Assembly: GCA_964646605.1 (NCBI GenBank)
Contig: CAZYEX010000079.1
Coordinates: 1-40,228 of the forward strand
Reading direction: 5' to 3'
DNA: 40,228 bases
Source of the DNA: SBAX01 sp964646605
GTDB lineage: Bacteria; Planctomycetota; Phycisphaerae; UBA1845
The position numbers were made by a program, and so were the translations under genes. The notes beneath the pieces were generated by a model that saw only the letters and a list, made by a program, of their open reading frames with translations, did not search any database and had not been told where the DNA came from. This document shows positions 21,542-28,998 of the stretch, in pieces. Within the stretch, counting starts at the first letter, position 1; each line of letters starts with the position of its first letter.

Positions 21542-23371
21542 CTACGCTCCCGATTGCTTGCGCATCGTGCGGTCAAAGTCGTTTACCAAACCGATGTACC
21601 ATCGCCAGACGATGAAGGCGTAGATGCCCAAAGCCACGACACTGCCGAACAACCCGGACATCCGCATCGAACCGGCCGCCGCCGCATACAGGACCGGAGT
21701 GTCGTAGAGCTCCGCCGGGTGGATCAGGAACTCGATCGCCGTAAGCGGTGTAAATGGAGCCAGGAAAGCGCCGAACTCGCCGCCCGAGGCGTCGATCAGC
21801 GCCAATCCGAGCATCGACGCTGTGGCCCCGAGCAAGAGCACCACGCCCACACTCGACATCACCGCCGAGACGTTGGTGCGGGCCGTCAGCGAAAACCGCA
21901 ACCCGATCACGCACGCCAAGGCCGTGTACACCACCAAGAGCCCCGCCAACTCAAACCCCGTCTCCGGCCAGACCACCGGCACCGCCTCGTCCCGCAAATA
22001 CGCCGTGACCGCGAACACCAGCAGCACCACCACCGGTCCGATCAGCAGCGGGGCCGCGAAACTCACCAAACCCCGCAGCTTCCCCCAAAGGATGTACTTG
22101 GGCGTCAGCGGCGTCGTCAGCAGAAGCTCGATCGTCTTCGACTCCTTTTCCTTGGTCATCGACGTCGCCGCGGTGTTGGTGGCGATCAGCAGGGCGACGC
22201 CCACCTGCACGGCCGTAAGCGCTGACAACCATTGCGGGGCTTCGCCCGGCAAGAACCCTCCTTGCAAATACACCACGAAAATCACCGCCGACGAGATGAC
22301 CCCGCCGATGATGATCGTCCAGCGGATCATCGCCCCGGACGCCGCGCGGGCCGACGCCTCGCGCCACGCTACCGGATTCGCCCATACGCTCCGCGGCTCG
22401 CGGGTCCGCTCCCCCGATGGACGGCGGCGAAGTTTGTCCAGGAAACGCCGCATCCACGCCGTCTCGTCGGTTCGTGAACTTCGGCGGACAAAGAACATGC
22501 TGCCGATCACCAGGACCAACGCCGTAAGCGAGGTCCACAGCACGTACGCCGCGGAAGGATAGGCCAACGCATAGCTCGCCATTCCCGATGACCCGCCGAG
22601 CCGACCCAGCGGCGGTGCGTAAACCTGATTCAGCGCTACCTCCAGTGCCAAAAACGGATGCAGCGGCGTCAGCCAACTCATTCGTACGCCGTCCAGGTTC
22701 GCCGGCGACGCCTCGACCCACGTACGAGGCCAGCGACCCATCATGTACACCGCCAGCAAATACAACGCGATCACCAGATAGAACGAGAAGATCGTTCGCC
22801 GCGTCCCCACCCCGACCATCGCCACGAAGATCGCCAACGCCCCGGTGATGAACGCCGTCGACGCACAGAGAAGAAAACTTTCCACGATCTGTGGCGCCGT
22901 CACTCCCCCGTACACCATGGTCATCAAGAAAATCGGCAGCCCGGAAAGAAGTAGCAGGATGACGAAGTACAACCGGCTCATCAGCGAACCCAGTACGATC
23001 TGGGCGCTGGACAGCGGGGTGGTGAGAAGGATGTTGAAGGTCTGCGCGTCCCGCTCCTGGGTAATGGCGGAGGCCGTGAAAATTGGCGCCAAAAAGCACA
23101 TCAACAGGAGCTGCGCAATCGACGCCCACTTGAAGGTCTGCGAAGCACTCTTGGCCAATTCCGTCAGCGATGTCGCCTGCCCGCTCATCGAAAGCAGCAT
23201 CGAAAAAATCACCACGAACAGCAGAATTCCCAGATACCCCGCCCGCAACCAAAGATGCCGCACCCGCTGCGAAGCCCCAGACACCACGCGCACGAGAATA
23301 GGATTGGCGGGCAGCAAATGCCAAACCACCAGCCACAGTCGCTTGAGAACGCCTTGCGTCATGCCAACCAT
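21542..23371 (-). CDS. Fused double ABC-2 type permease
   Basis: A 609-residue membrane protein made of two ABC-2 permease halves. Each half carries the cytoplasmic signature 'ExxTxxLLLTTPL': AQTFNILLTTPLSSAQIVLG in the first, and ESKTIELLLTTPLTPKYILWG in the second. Each is surrounded by about six hydrophobic helices. The internal duplication gives a complete transport channel from one chain. The open frame extends to 23500, but residues there are translated 7-bp repeat (VIGHSSLVIS), so I start at ATG 23371 (23362 is also possible). The partner ATPase at 24091 is upstream on the same strand, with a four-helix-bundle gene between. The cargo is unknown; the neighbourhood resembles gliding/export GldA-GldF-GldG-type systems. 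Confidence 0.85.
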   Translation of the reverse strand: MVGMTQGVLKRLWLVVWHLLPANPILVRVVSGASQRVRHLWLRAGYLGILLFVVIFSMLLSMSGQATSLTELAKSASQTFKWASIAQLLLMCFLAPIFTASAITQERDAQTFNILLTTPLSSAQIVLGSLMSRLYFVILLLLSGLPIFLMTMVYGGVTAPQIVESFLLCASTAFITGALAIFVAMVGVGTRRTIFSFYLVIALYLLAVYMMGRWPRTWVEASPANLDGVRMSWLTPLHPFLALEVALNQVYAPPLGRLGGSSGMASYALAYPSAAYVLWTSLTALVLVIGSMFFVRRSSRTDETAWMRRFLDKLRRRPSGERTREPRSVWANPVAWREASARAASGAMIRWTIIIGGVISSAVIFVVYLQGGFLPGEAPQWLSALTAVQVGVALLIATNTAATSMTKEKESKTIELLLTTPLTPKYILWGKLRGLVSFAAPLLIGPVVVLLVFAVTAYLRDEAVPVVWPETGFELAGLLVVYTALACVIGLRFSLTARTNVSAVMSSVGVVLLLGATASMLGLALIDASGGEFGAFLAPFTPLTAIEFLIHPAELYDTPVLYAAAAGSMRMSGLFGSVVALGIYAFIVWRWYIGLVNDFDRTMRKQSGA

Positions 23372-23377
23372 AAACGA

Positions 23378-23405
23378 AATGACCAATGACGAATGACCGA
23401 TGACC
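23378..23405 (-). repeat. Short 7-bp array before the permease start
   Basis: Four consecutive 7-mers at 23378, 23385, 23392 and 23399 read AATGACC, AATGACG, AATGACC and GATGACC. This is the reverse-complement theme of the array at 23988-24085. The array lies 6 bp upstream of the permease ATG and, with the right-hand array, brackets the four-helix-bundle gene in inverted orientation. Confidence 0.8.
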
Positions 23406-23471
23406 AAGAGGTCCGTGCGCACAAACAAGCGCCGGAACCCCCTCCACCAACCCTTGATGCGGGTCTCTCCT

Positions 23472-23948
23472 TCAATCGCCTCGCCCCCTACGATCGTCAC
23501 TCTCGGCCGCGCGGAGAATGATCGTAGTCAAGACGCGGACGATCTCCCCCGCCTCGCCTTGCAAAGATCCCAATCGACGTTGGGCAACAAGCTCTGCCTT
23601 GGAAATCCGACCCAGGAAGAACCGTGCCTCCCGGCATTCCTTTCGGGCAATGCGCATCTTGTGGATAAAATCGGCTTTACTCTCAGCCGCTTGGGCCTCC
23701 TCGACGTTGGCGCCCACGCTCATCCCCGCGCGGACAAGCTGGCGTCCGATCTCCCACCCCACGCAATGATTGGGCAGGGCAAGACAAAGTTGGATGATGC
23801 GGTCCGCGAACTTCGCCGTCCGCGAAACGATCTCCGGCTCGCCAGATCCGCGCGCTGCGCGATCCGACCCCATTCGTACCGCACCGCGTTCGGGCACAGA
23901 GTCGCTGGATTCTGCGGATTGCTCCTGCCCAATCACCTTGGGTTTCAT
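23472..23948 (-). CDS. Four-helix-bundle protein (23S rRNA intervening-sequence/Avd-like family)
   Basis: A 158-residue protein. The core (about 42-140) matches the family: RTAKFADRIIQLCLALP, then GWEIGRQLVRAGMSVGANVEEA, AAESKADFIHKMRIARKECREARFFL and a final helix, EAGEIVRVLTTIILRA. The family forms pentameric basic four-helix bundles; relatives occur in rRNA intervening sequences and as accessory protein Avd of diversity-generating retroelements. No reverse transcriptase or rRNA is here, so neither role applies directly. The first ~40 residues are poorly conserved and a downstream start is possible. The gene sits exactly between ABC ATPase and permease genes, flanked by inverted 7-bp arrays, as if inserted into that operon. 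Confidence 0.88.
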   Translation of the reverse strand: MKPKVIGQEQSAESSDSVPERGAVRMGSDRAARGSGEPEIVSRTAKFADRIIQLCLALPNHCVGWEIGRQLVRAGMSVGANVEEAQAAESKADFIHKMRIARKECREARFFLGRISKAELVAQRRLGSLQGEAGEIVRVLTTIILRAAESDDRRGRGD

Positions 23949-23987
23949 CTGTAGAACCTACTCAGGGATATCCGACAGTATTCAGCC

Positions 23988-24085
23988 ATTGGTAATTGGT
24001 AATTGGTAATTGGTAATTGGTAATTGGTAATTGGTCATTGGTAATTGGTAATTGGTCATTGGTCATTGGTCATTGGTCATTGGTC
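23988..24085 (+). repeat. Fourteen-unit perfect 7-bp tandem array
   Basis: Fourteen uninterrupted units of ATTGGTA or ATTGGTC run from 23988 to 24085 with perfect 7-bp phase. In order the seventh base is A six times, then C, A, A, then C five times. The array ends 5 bp before the stop codon of the ABC ATPase gene at 24091-24093. It resembles the short heptamer repeats (STRR) known from filamentous cyanobacteria. Confidence 0.95.
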
Positions 24086-24090
24086 ATTCT

Positions 24091-25020
24091 TCACTGCACA
24101 ATCCCTTTCGTCAGCCGCATAAACGCCGTCTCCAAATTCACCTCTTCCTCTTTGATTTCCTGTACGCGAAAGTTGTTGTCGATCAGAACCTTGGCGATCC
24201 CCGTGAAGTCATGGGTTTGTTGACTGAGCTCCACGACCAGCCGGCCGTCCTGCATCTCCACGCCCTTCACTCCTCGCGTGCGTTCCAAAAGTAGCGCCGC
24301 GAGGTCCTGCTGTTCGACCACCCGCACGTGCAGCTTCGTCCCCGTCTTCACCCGGCGAATGATCTCCTGAATCGCCCCGTGGAAGAGCAATTTCCCCTGT
24401 TCGAGAATGGCCACCGTCGTACACAGTTCCGCCAGTTCGTGCAGAATGTGCGAACTGATGAGAATGGTTTTGCCCATGCGGCGCAGTTCTTTGAGCAACT
24501 CGCGGATTTCGATCCGCGCCCGCGGATCCAACCCGCTGGCCGGCTCGTCGAGCAGCAGAACCTTCGGATCGTGCAGCAGCACGCGGGCGATGCTGAGCCG
24601 CTGTTGCATCCCCCGCGACAACGAATCCACCATCGCGTCGCGCTTGAACACCAGGTCCGTCAGCTCCAGAACGTCCCCGACGACCTTCGTGCGCTGCCTG
24701 CCCGTGATCGCATACGCGCTGGCGAAAAACTCCAGATACTCTTGGACCACCATGTCCTCGTAGGCGCCGAAGAAGTCGGGAACATATCCGATCAACGGCC
24801 GGATCATCCGCGATTCATACCCCACCACGTGCCCGCAAACCCGAGCCTCGCCCCACGTCGGTTTCAGCAGCGTCGCCAGAATCTTGATCGTCGTCGTCTT
24901 CCCCGCCCCGTTGGGACCGATGTAGCCCAGACACTCGCCCTCTTCGAGTTGCAATGGGAGGTTGTCCAAGGCCACCAACGGCCCGTACTTCTTGGTCAGG
25001 TTGATGGTCTGAACAATCAC
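24091..25020 (-). CDS. ABC transporter ATP-binding protein
   Basis: A 309-residue ATPase with all motifs: Walker A GPNGAGKTTT, a Q-loop region VPDFFGAYEDM, the signature LSRGMQQRLSIAR, Walker B VLLLDEPASGLD and the H-loop ISSHIL. The C-terminal ~90 residues form a regulatory extension common in ABC-2 exporters. I choose GTG 25020, giving VIVQTINLTKKYG, because a GGAGAG ribosome site precedes it; a GTG at 25050 is in frame but lacks one. It powers the double permease encoded downstream. The upstream neighbour at 25073 ends 53 bp before and is probably in the same operon. Confidence 0.93.
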   Translation of the reverse strand: MIVQTINLTKKYGPLVALDNLPLQLEEGECLGYIGPNGAGKTTTIKILATLLKPTWGEARVCGHVVGYESRMIRPLIGYVPDFFGAYEDMVVQEYLEFFASAYAITGRQRTKVVGDVLELTDLVFKRDAMVDSLSRGMQQRLSIARVLLHDPKVLLLDEPASGLDPRARIEIRELLKELRRMGKTILISSHILHELAELCTTVAILEQGKLLFHGAIQEIIRRVKTGTKLHVRVVEQQDLAALLLERTRGVKGVEMQDGRLVVELSQQTHDFTGIAKVLIDNNFRVQEIKEEEVNLETAFMRLTKGIVQ

Positions 25021-25072
25021 AGGACAAACTCTCCGCTCGACGCCCTCCACCGATCGTCTGCTGGACTCGGTG

Positions 25073-27502
25073 TCATGGTGTGCCCTCGTTCCCGGCGCCC
25101 GCCGCCGCGTCGACCCGCGTGGTCGGAATGAAGATGCGATACAAACACCACGACGAAGCCGCGTCCGGCTGGATCACGCGGAAGTCGCGGTCCCCGCTTC
25201 GCCCGAAGAGTCGTACCGGTCCCGGCGATCGCGCGAATCCCAGCAGAACCACCGAGCCCGGTTCCGCGGGACCCTTGTCGCTCGCCGCACGTCCCGCGTA
25301 GAGCTGCTCGCGCAGGTCCAGCCGCCGCATCCGATCCCGCGACCACGTCTGCCGACTGCCAACGTCCGTCACTTGTCCAGGGATCGTCTCCGCGTCAAAC
25401 TCCCCCAGCGTCGAGAGCAGCAACAACGCATCCTGCTCCGCACCTACGGCAAACTGTCCGCCCGGCGCGGAACGATACGTGATCTGCGAAAAAAGAGACT
25501 GAAAGCGCGAACTCCACTCCATCTGGGCGCTCTCCAGACGTTGGCGGTTCATCACCTGAGATAGGGTCTCCGCGGGACCGCGTCGATAGCATCGCTCATG
25601 CAGTCCGATCCTGCTGCCATTGGATGGCACGTCGTCCAACGGATACGCATAAATCGCGTGGTCACGCCCCGTCGCCACGTCCGTGGGATTCAGAACCGGC
25701 TGTAGGAGGTAGCAATGGGTCAGGTCCACGCCAAGCTGATTGACCACGTAGCTATCCTCGGAGATTTCCCTTCCCCGGATCGCCACCCGCCCCGTAAGGC
25801 GCCCTCCCAGCGACCCCTCCCATCGACCCTCGAAACGCTTCAACGTCGCCCGAATCCGCACGTCGTCCACCACGGCGCTGGCCGGCATCAACCGATATTC
25901 TTCCGGATCGGCAAACCGCCCGCCGCCCTCCAACGGCTCGGAACTGGCCGGAAGCGGGCGAAGGAAACAGCTGCTCTCCCGCGGTTCGTCGGCGCTGTGC
26001 CAATCGGATGGCATCCAAACGTCCACCTCTTTGTCCAGGCTGGTCTTGAGCCCGAAGTAGGCCGTGGCGTGCCCGTAACTCGAACCCGCGTCCGCATCCA
26101 CGATCACCATCTGGTGAAGCCGATCGCCCAATCCCCGCATCCAACCCACGCTCATCAGGCTGACCACGCTGGCCAAAACGCCCGTCACCGCAAACGCCGA
26201 CCAACTGTGATGTCGCCAGCCGCGAATGCCCAGCAGCTTCCATAAACCGAACGTCGCCGCCAACGCATACACGACGGAGAACAACGCCGCCCCCAGCAGG
26301 TACAAGCTCCCCGACGTGGCAAAGGCCACGGCGCTGACCACCTGTTCGTACAGCGAGTTGCACGTCGCCCGACCCTCGTCCGGGCGCTCCAGCGTCCGCA
26401 GTTGGAACACCTGCATGAAAAACTTGCCCAGCCCGCCCGGGACGCTCAGCAGGTCCCGGATGGCCACGCCGGAAAAAAGTAGGTGCCCGCGATCCAACCG
26501 CCGACGCACCATCACCGCACCCCCCACCGCCGGATCCTCCGCCAACACCTTCGCCTCGCCCCGCACCGTAAATCGGGCGACCGGAACCCTCGTGGCAAAG
26601 GGCACGGTCTCCCAGCCGATCAGCTCGCCACGAAAATCTCCATCGCCCTTGGTCGGATCAAAGAGTGCTTTGCGCGCTTCCGGCAGGTTTTCCACGGCTG
26701 CCACGTCCGCGACGTCCACCGGCAGAACGGCATCCAGCGCCTTGCTGAGTTTGAGCGACGGCGCGGAACGCGACGAAGCCATCAACATCGTCCCCCCATG
26801 CCGAACCCAATCCAGAAGCGCCGCCAACTGCCGTCCCCGCAAGTCCTCCGCCCGGGCGTCGTCCCAAATGATGTAGTCCACGGCATCCAGACCGATCCAC
26901 TGCTCGGGCAGATCGGTAGGACTGATGTGCGCCACCCGAATCGTGTGCAAAAAACGATCCTTCAGTTCCGTCTCCACCTCGACCAGTCGACCGACGACTC
27001 CGCTGGAAACGAGCAGTAGCAGCCGATGATCCTCGGCCACGACGGTCGGAACTTCCGCCGTCGACGCCTGATACGTCAGCTCCCCCTGCGAAAGAACCTT
27101 CACCGCCTCGCCGTCGTCGCCGCGCACCTCGACCGCGAAGCCCCCCCTGGCCGGAGCGGGATTGGCCAATGCATAGAGAACCACCCGCCGCGCCTCACCC
27201 GTCTCCCCGCGCAGGTGCAGCTCCACCGAATCGAAACACTCATCTCCGTCGCCGTCACGTTGCGCGATCCGCACCGTCCCGTCGAAGCTCGCCTCGCCGG
27301 ACAGCGACACGTCCACAATCACCGGAATCCACGACCCCGCCCGAACCAAATCCCCCTCATCAATCCCCGGAAACCCGACGTGGGTTACATGAACCTCGAC
27401 CCGAGCGCGGGCCTCGTTCGCGGGCCGGAAAAAAACGCCGAGAACAACAACGAACGTGAGAGTTCCAAGAAACCGATCCGGTGTGCGGGGAGAGATCGAC
27501 AT
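25073..27502 (-). CDS. Large membrane protein associated with the ABC exporter
   Basis: An 809-residue protein. A signal or anchor helix (LGTLTFVVVLGVFF) is followed by a large extracytoplasmic part with a beta domain (about 36-150) and an alpha/beta domain. The latter includes DAVDYIIWDD...LLDWVRHGGTMLM, the pattern of inactive glutamine-amidotransferase-like domains found in exporter-linked membrane proteins. Two or three helices near 400-470 (LYLLGAALFSVVYALAATFGLW, split by short loops) are followed by another ~340 residues of soluble sequence. The order of LOG gene, this gene, ATPase and permease suggests an accessory subunit, comparable in position to GldG. No catalytic motif is seen and no function is known. 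Confidence 0.65.
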   Translation of the reverse strand: MSISPRTPDRFLGTLTFVVVLGVFFRPANEARARVEVHVTHVGFPGIDEGDLVRAGSWIPVIVDVSLSGEASFDGTVRIAQRDGDGDECFDSVELHLRGETGEARRVVLYALANPAPARGGFAVEVRGDDGEAVKVLSQGELTYQASTAEVPTVVAEDHRLLLLVSSGVVGRLVEVETELKDRFLHTIRVAHISPTDLPEQWIGLDAVDYIIWDDARAEDLRGRQLAALLDWVRHGGTMLMASSRSAPSLKLSKALDAVLPVDVADVAAVENLPEARKALFDPTKGDGDFRGELIGWETVPFATRVPVARFTVRGEAKVLAEDPAVGGAVMVRRRLDRGHLLFSGVAIRDLLSVPGGLGKFFMQVFQLRTLERPDEGRATCNSLYEQVVSAVAFATSGSLYLLGAALFSVVYALAATFGLWKLLGIRGWRHHSWSAFAVTGVLASVVSLMSVGWMRGLGDRLHQMVIVDADAGSSYGHATAYFGLKTSLDKEVDVWMPSDWHSADEPRESSCFLRPLPASSEPLEGGGRFADPEEYRLMPASAVVDDVRIRATLKRFEGRWEGSLGGRLTGRVAIRGREISEDSYVVNQLGVDLTHCYLLQPVLNPTDVATGRDHAIYAYPLDDVPSNGSRIGLHERCYRRGPAETLSQVMNRQRLESAQMEWSSRFQSLFSQITYRSAPGGQFAVGAEQDALLLLSTLGEFDAETIPGQVTDVGSRQTWSRDRMRRLDLREQLYAGRAASDKGPAEPGSVVLLGFARSPGPVRLFGRSGDRDFRVIQPDAASSWCLYRIFIPTTRVDAAAGAGNEGTP

Positions 27503-27673
27503 TCGCCTCGCCAGTCCCCAGGGTGTGAACTTCGCGGTCGCGTGCCACTGCTCTTGAGCAGTGGTCCCACCACGCCGGGTGTGCGGGATTCTACTCGCCG
27601 CCCATCACCCGGACAAGCTCTGCAAAAACCCGAGGAAGACCGGCCCCCGACTCGCCCTTCCAAGCCCCCGCGT

Positions 27674-28438
27674 TCACGCGCGAGGTTCAGGTCGTGCTGT
27701 CGCCGTCCGCTGCGGTTGCGAACCCGCCAGCGTTCCCTCGGCCGTCATCGCCACCGCCCGATCGGCTGCCTCACTGGCCGCCACGTGCGCCCGATACCGC
27801 TCCGCGATCCGCCGCGCCGCCCAGCCCACGTCATCGGTGATCTCGCAAAGGTTCAAATCCCGCTCCCCGATGTACGCGCTGCCCCCCAACAGGTGCCCCC
27901 GCATCCAATCCAGAAGCGGCGACCAAAACTCGCTCCCGATCAGAATGACCGGAAACGGTTCGCTCTTGCCCGTTTGAATCAACGTCATGGACTCGAAGAA
28001 TTCGTCCAGCGTTCCGAACCCCCCCGGAAAGCATACGAACGCCACGGCGTACTTGACGAACATCACCTTGCGGCAAAAGAAATATCGAAAATCGAGAGAC
28101 ACGTTCTGGTAGGGGTTGGCCGTCTGCTCGACCGGCAGGTAGATGTTGAGTCCCACGCTCACTCCGCCCGCCTGCAACGCTCCCTTGTTTGCCGCCTCCA
28201 TGATCCCCGGCCCGCCCCCGGTGATCACCGCGAAACCTTGCCCCACCAGTTCCCGCCCCAACCGCTCGGCAAGCGCATAGTTCGGATCGCCCGCCTGAGT
28301 CCGAGCCGACCCGAACACCGACACCGCGGGCGGAACCCGAGACATCGTCTCGAAACCCTCCACGAACTCCGCCATGATCCGAAAGACTCGCCAAGTCTCT
28401 TCCGCGGCGTGAGAGGCATGATCGGGACGCTGAGGCAT
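27674..28438 (-). CDS. LOG-family nucleotide-binding protein (TIGR00730-like)
   Basis: A 254-residue protein with the SLOG fold: AVSVFGSARTQAGDPNYALAE (split by short gaps), FAVITGGGPGIMEAANKGA with the GGGxGxM motif, and FPGGFGTLDEFFESMTLIQTG with the catalytic PGGxGTxxE. The family includes cytokinin-activating phosphoribohydrolases (LOG) and related nucleotide 5'-monophosphate cleaving enzymes. ATG 28438 is chosen because AAAGGA lies just upstream; the longer frame to 28708 is noncoding spacer. It precedes the large membrane protein gene by 171 bp on the same strand, so shared transcription is possible. A second SLOG-type protein lies at 16671. Confidence 0.9.
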   Translation of the reverse strand: MPQRPDHASHAAEETWRVFRIMAEFVEGFETMSRVPPAVSVFGSARTQAGDPNYALAERLGRELVGQGFAVITGGGPGIMEAANKGALQAGGVSVGLNIYLPVEQTANPYQNVSLDFRYFFCRKVMFVKYAVAFVCFPGGFGTLDEFFESMTLIQTGKSEPFPVILIGSEFWSPLLDWMRGHLLGGSAYIGERDLNLCEITDDVGWAARRIAERYRAHVAASEAADRAVAMTAEGTLAGSQPQRTATARPEPRA

Positions 28439-28998
28439 GGTCATTCCTTTCTCATCGGTCATCCCTGACGTAACGGCCCCGCATTGTACGCCTCGCGCAG
28501 AACGGTGCGAGACCCCTGGTGCCAGAATCCCTTCTCGCACCCACCGCCCATCCCCGATGGCTCCCGACTTCCCATTCCACCGATCACCCCCCAAGTTATT
28601 CGTTATGGCTCGCCTCCGACCGCGCATAGAGGACAGCGGATGGCGGACAGCGGCCGGCGGACGGCGAACGCACGACAGCGACAGGCGGAGATGGGACCCC
28701 CGGGTCACTCGTAACTCGTAACCGGTGCCTGGCCATCGGTAATTGGAAATTGGAAATGGGCAACCTGTCCTTGATGCGGAGTGTCAAGGATCGTCAATGC
28801 GCTTCAGCGTTTCGATGTTTCTCCATTTCTGCTTTTCCCTCCGTCCCTGTCAGCAGGTGTCACCACATGGCACCCGTGCAGCACACGCGAAAAACACGAA
28901 AAAATTATTTGGCAAAACAAAGCCACTTGTCAGCCCAGCTTTGCAAAAAGAAGTTAAAATGTCCGTCGGAGCGGCGATTCCCCGGCACCTGCGGCCGC
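28439..28998. other. Long spacer with heptamer mosaic and an AT-rich stretch
   Basis: This 560-bp gap separates two minus-strand genes and contains no credible coding frame. Bases 28630-28762 are a mosaic of 7-bp repeats, listed separately. Bases about 28885-28960 are strikingly AT-rich for this genome (runs such as ACGAAAAAATTATTTGG), with no gene attached. The promoter of the LOG gene and the terminator of the gene at 28999 should lie here but cannot be pinned down. Confidence 0.5.
28630..28762. repeat. Mosaic of three different 7-bp arrays
   Basis: Five units phased every 7 bp start at 28630: AGGACAG, CGGATGG, CGGACAG, CGGCCGG and CGGACGG. Two exact CTCGTAA units lie at 28708 and 28715. 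Four units start at 28735: ATCGGTA, ATTGGAA, ATTGGAA and ATGGGCA. The last theme resembles the ATTGGTA array at 23988. Different sequences share the same 7-bp period, and no gene is bracketed here. Confidence 0.7.

Noticed and set aside
21951..23450. 499-codon minus-strand frame overlapping the permease
   Set aside because: The alternative frame carrying the ABC-2 signatures and transmembrane helices is the gene; this one is Gly/Asp/Arg-rich shadow.
23472..23948. Avd-like gene considered as part of a diversity-generating retroelement
   Set aside because: No reverse transcriptase, template repeat or variable repeat was found in the window.
23988..24085. Tandem array considered as a CRISPR
   Set aside because: The unit is 7 bp with no spacers between copies, and no cas gene is present.
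27026..28468. 480-codon open frame on the plus strand
   Set aside because: It runs antisense across two genes and their spacer; the translation is Arg/Pro/His-rich without motifs.
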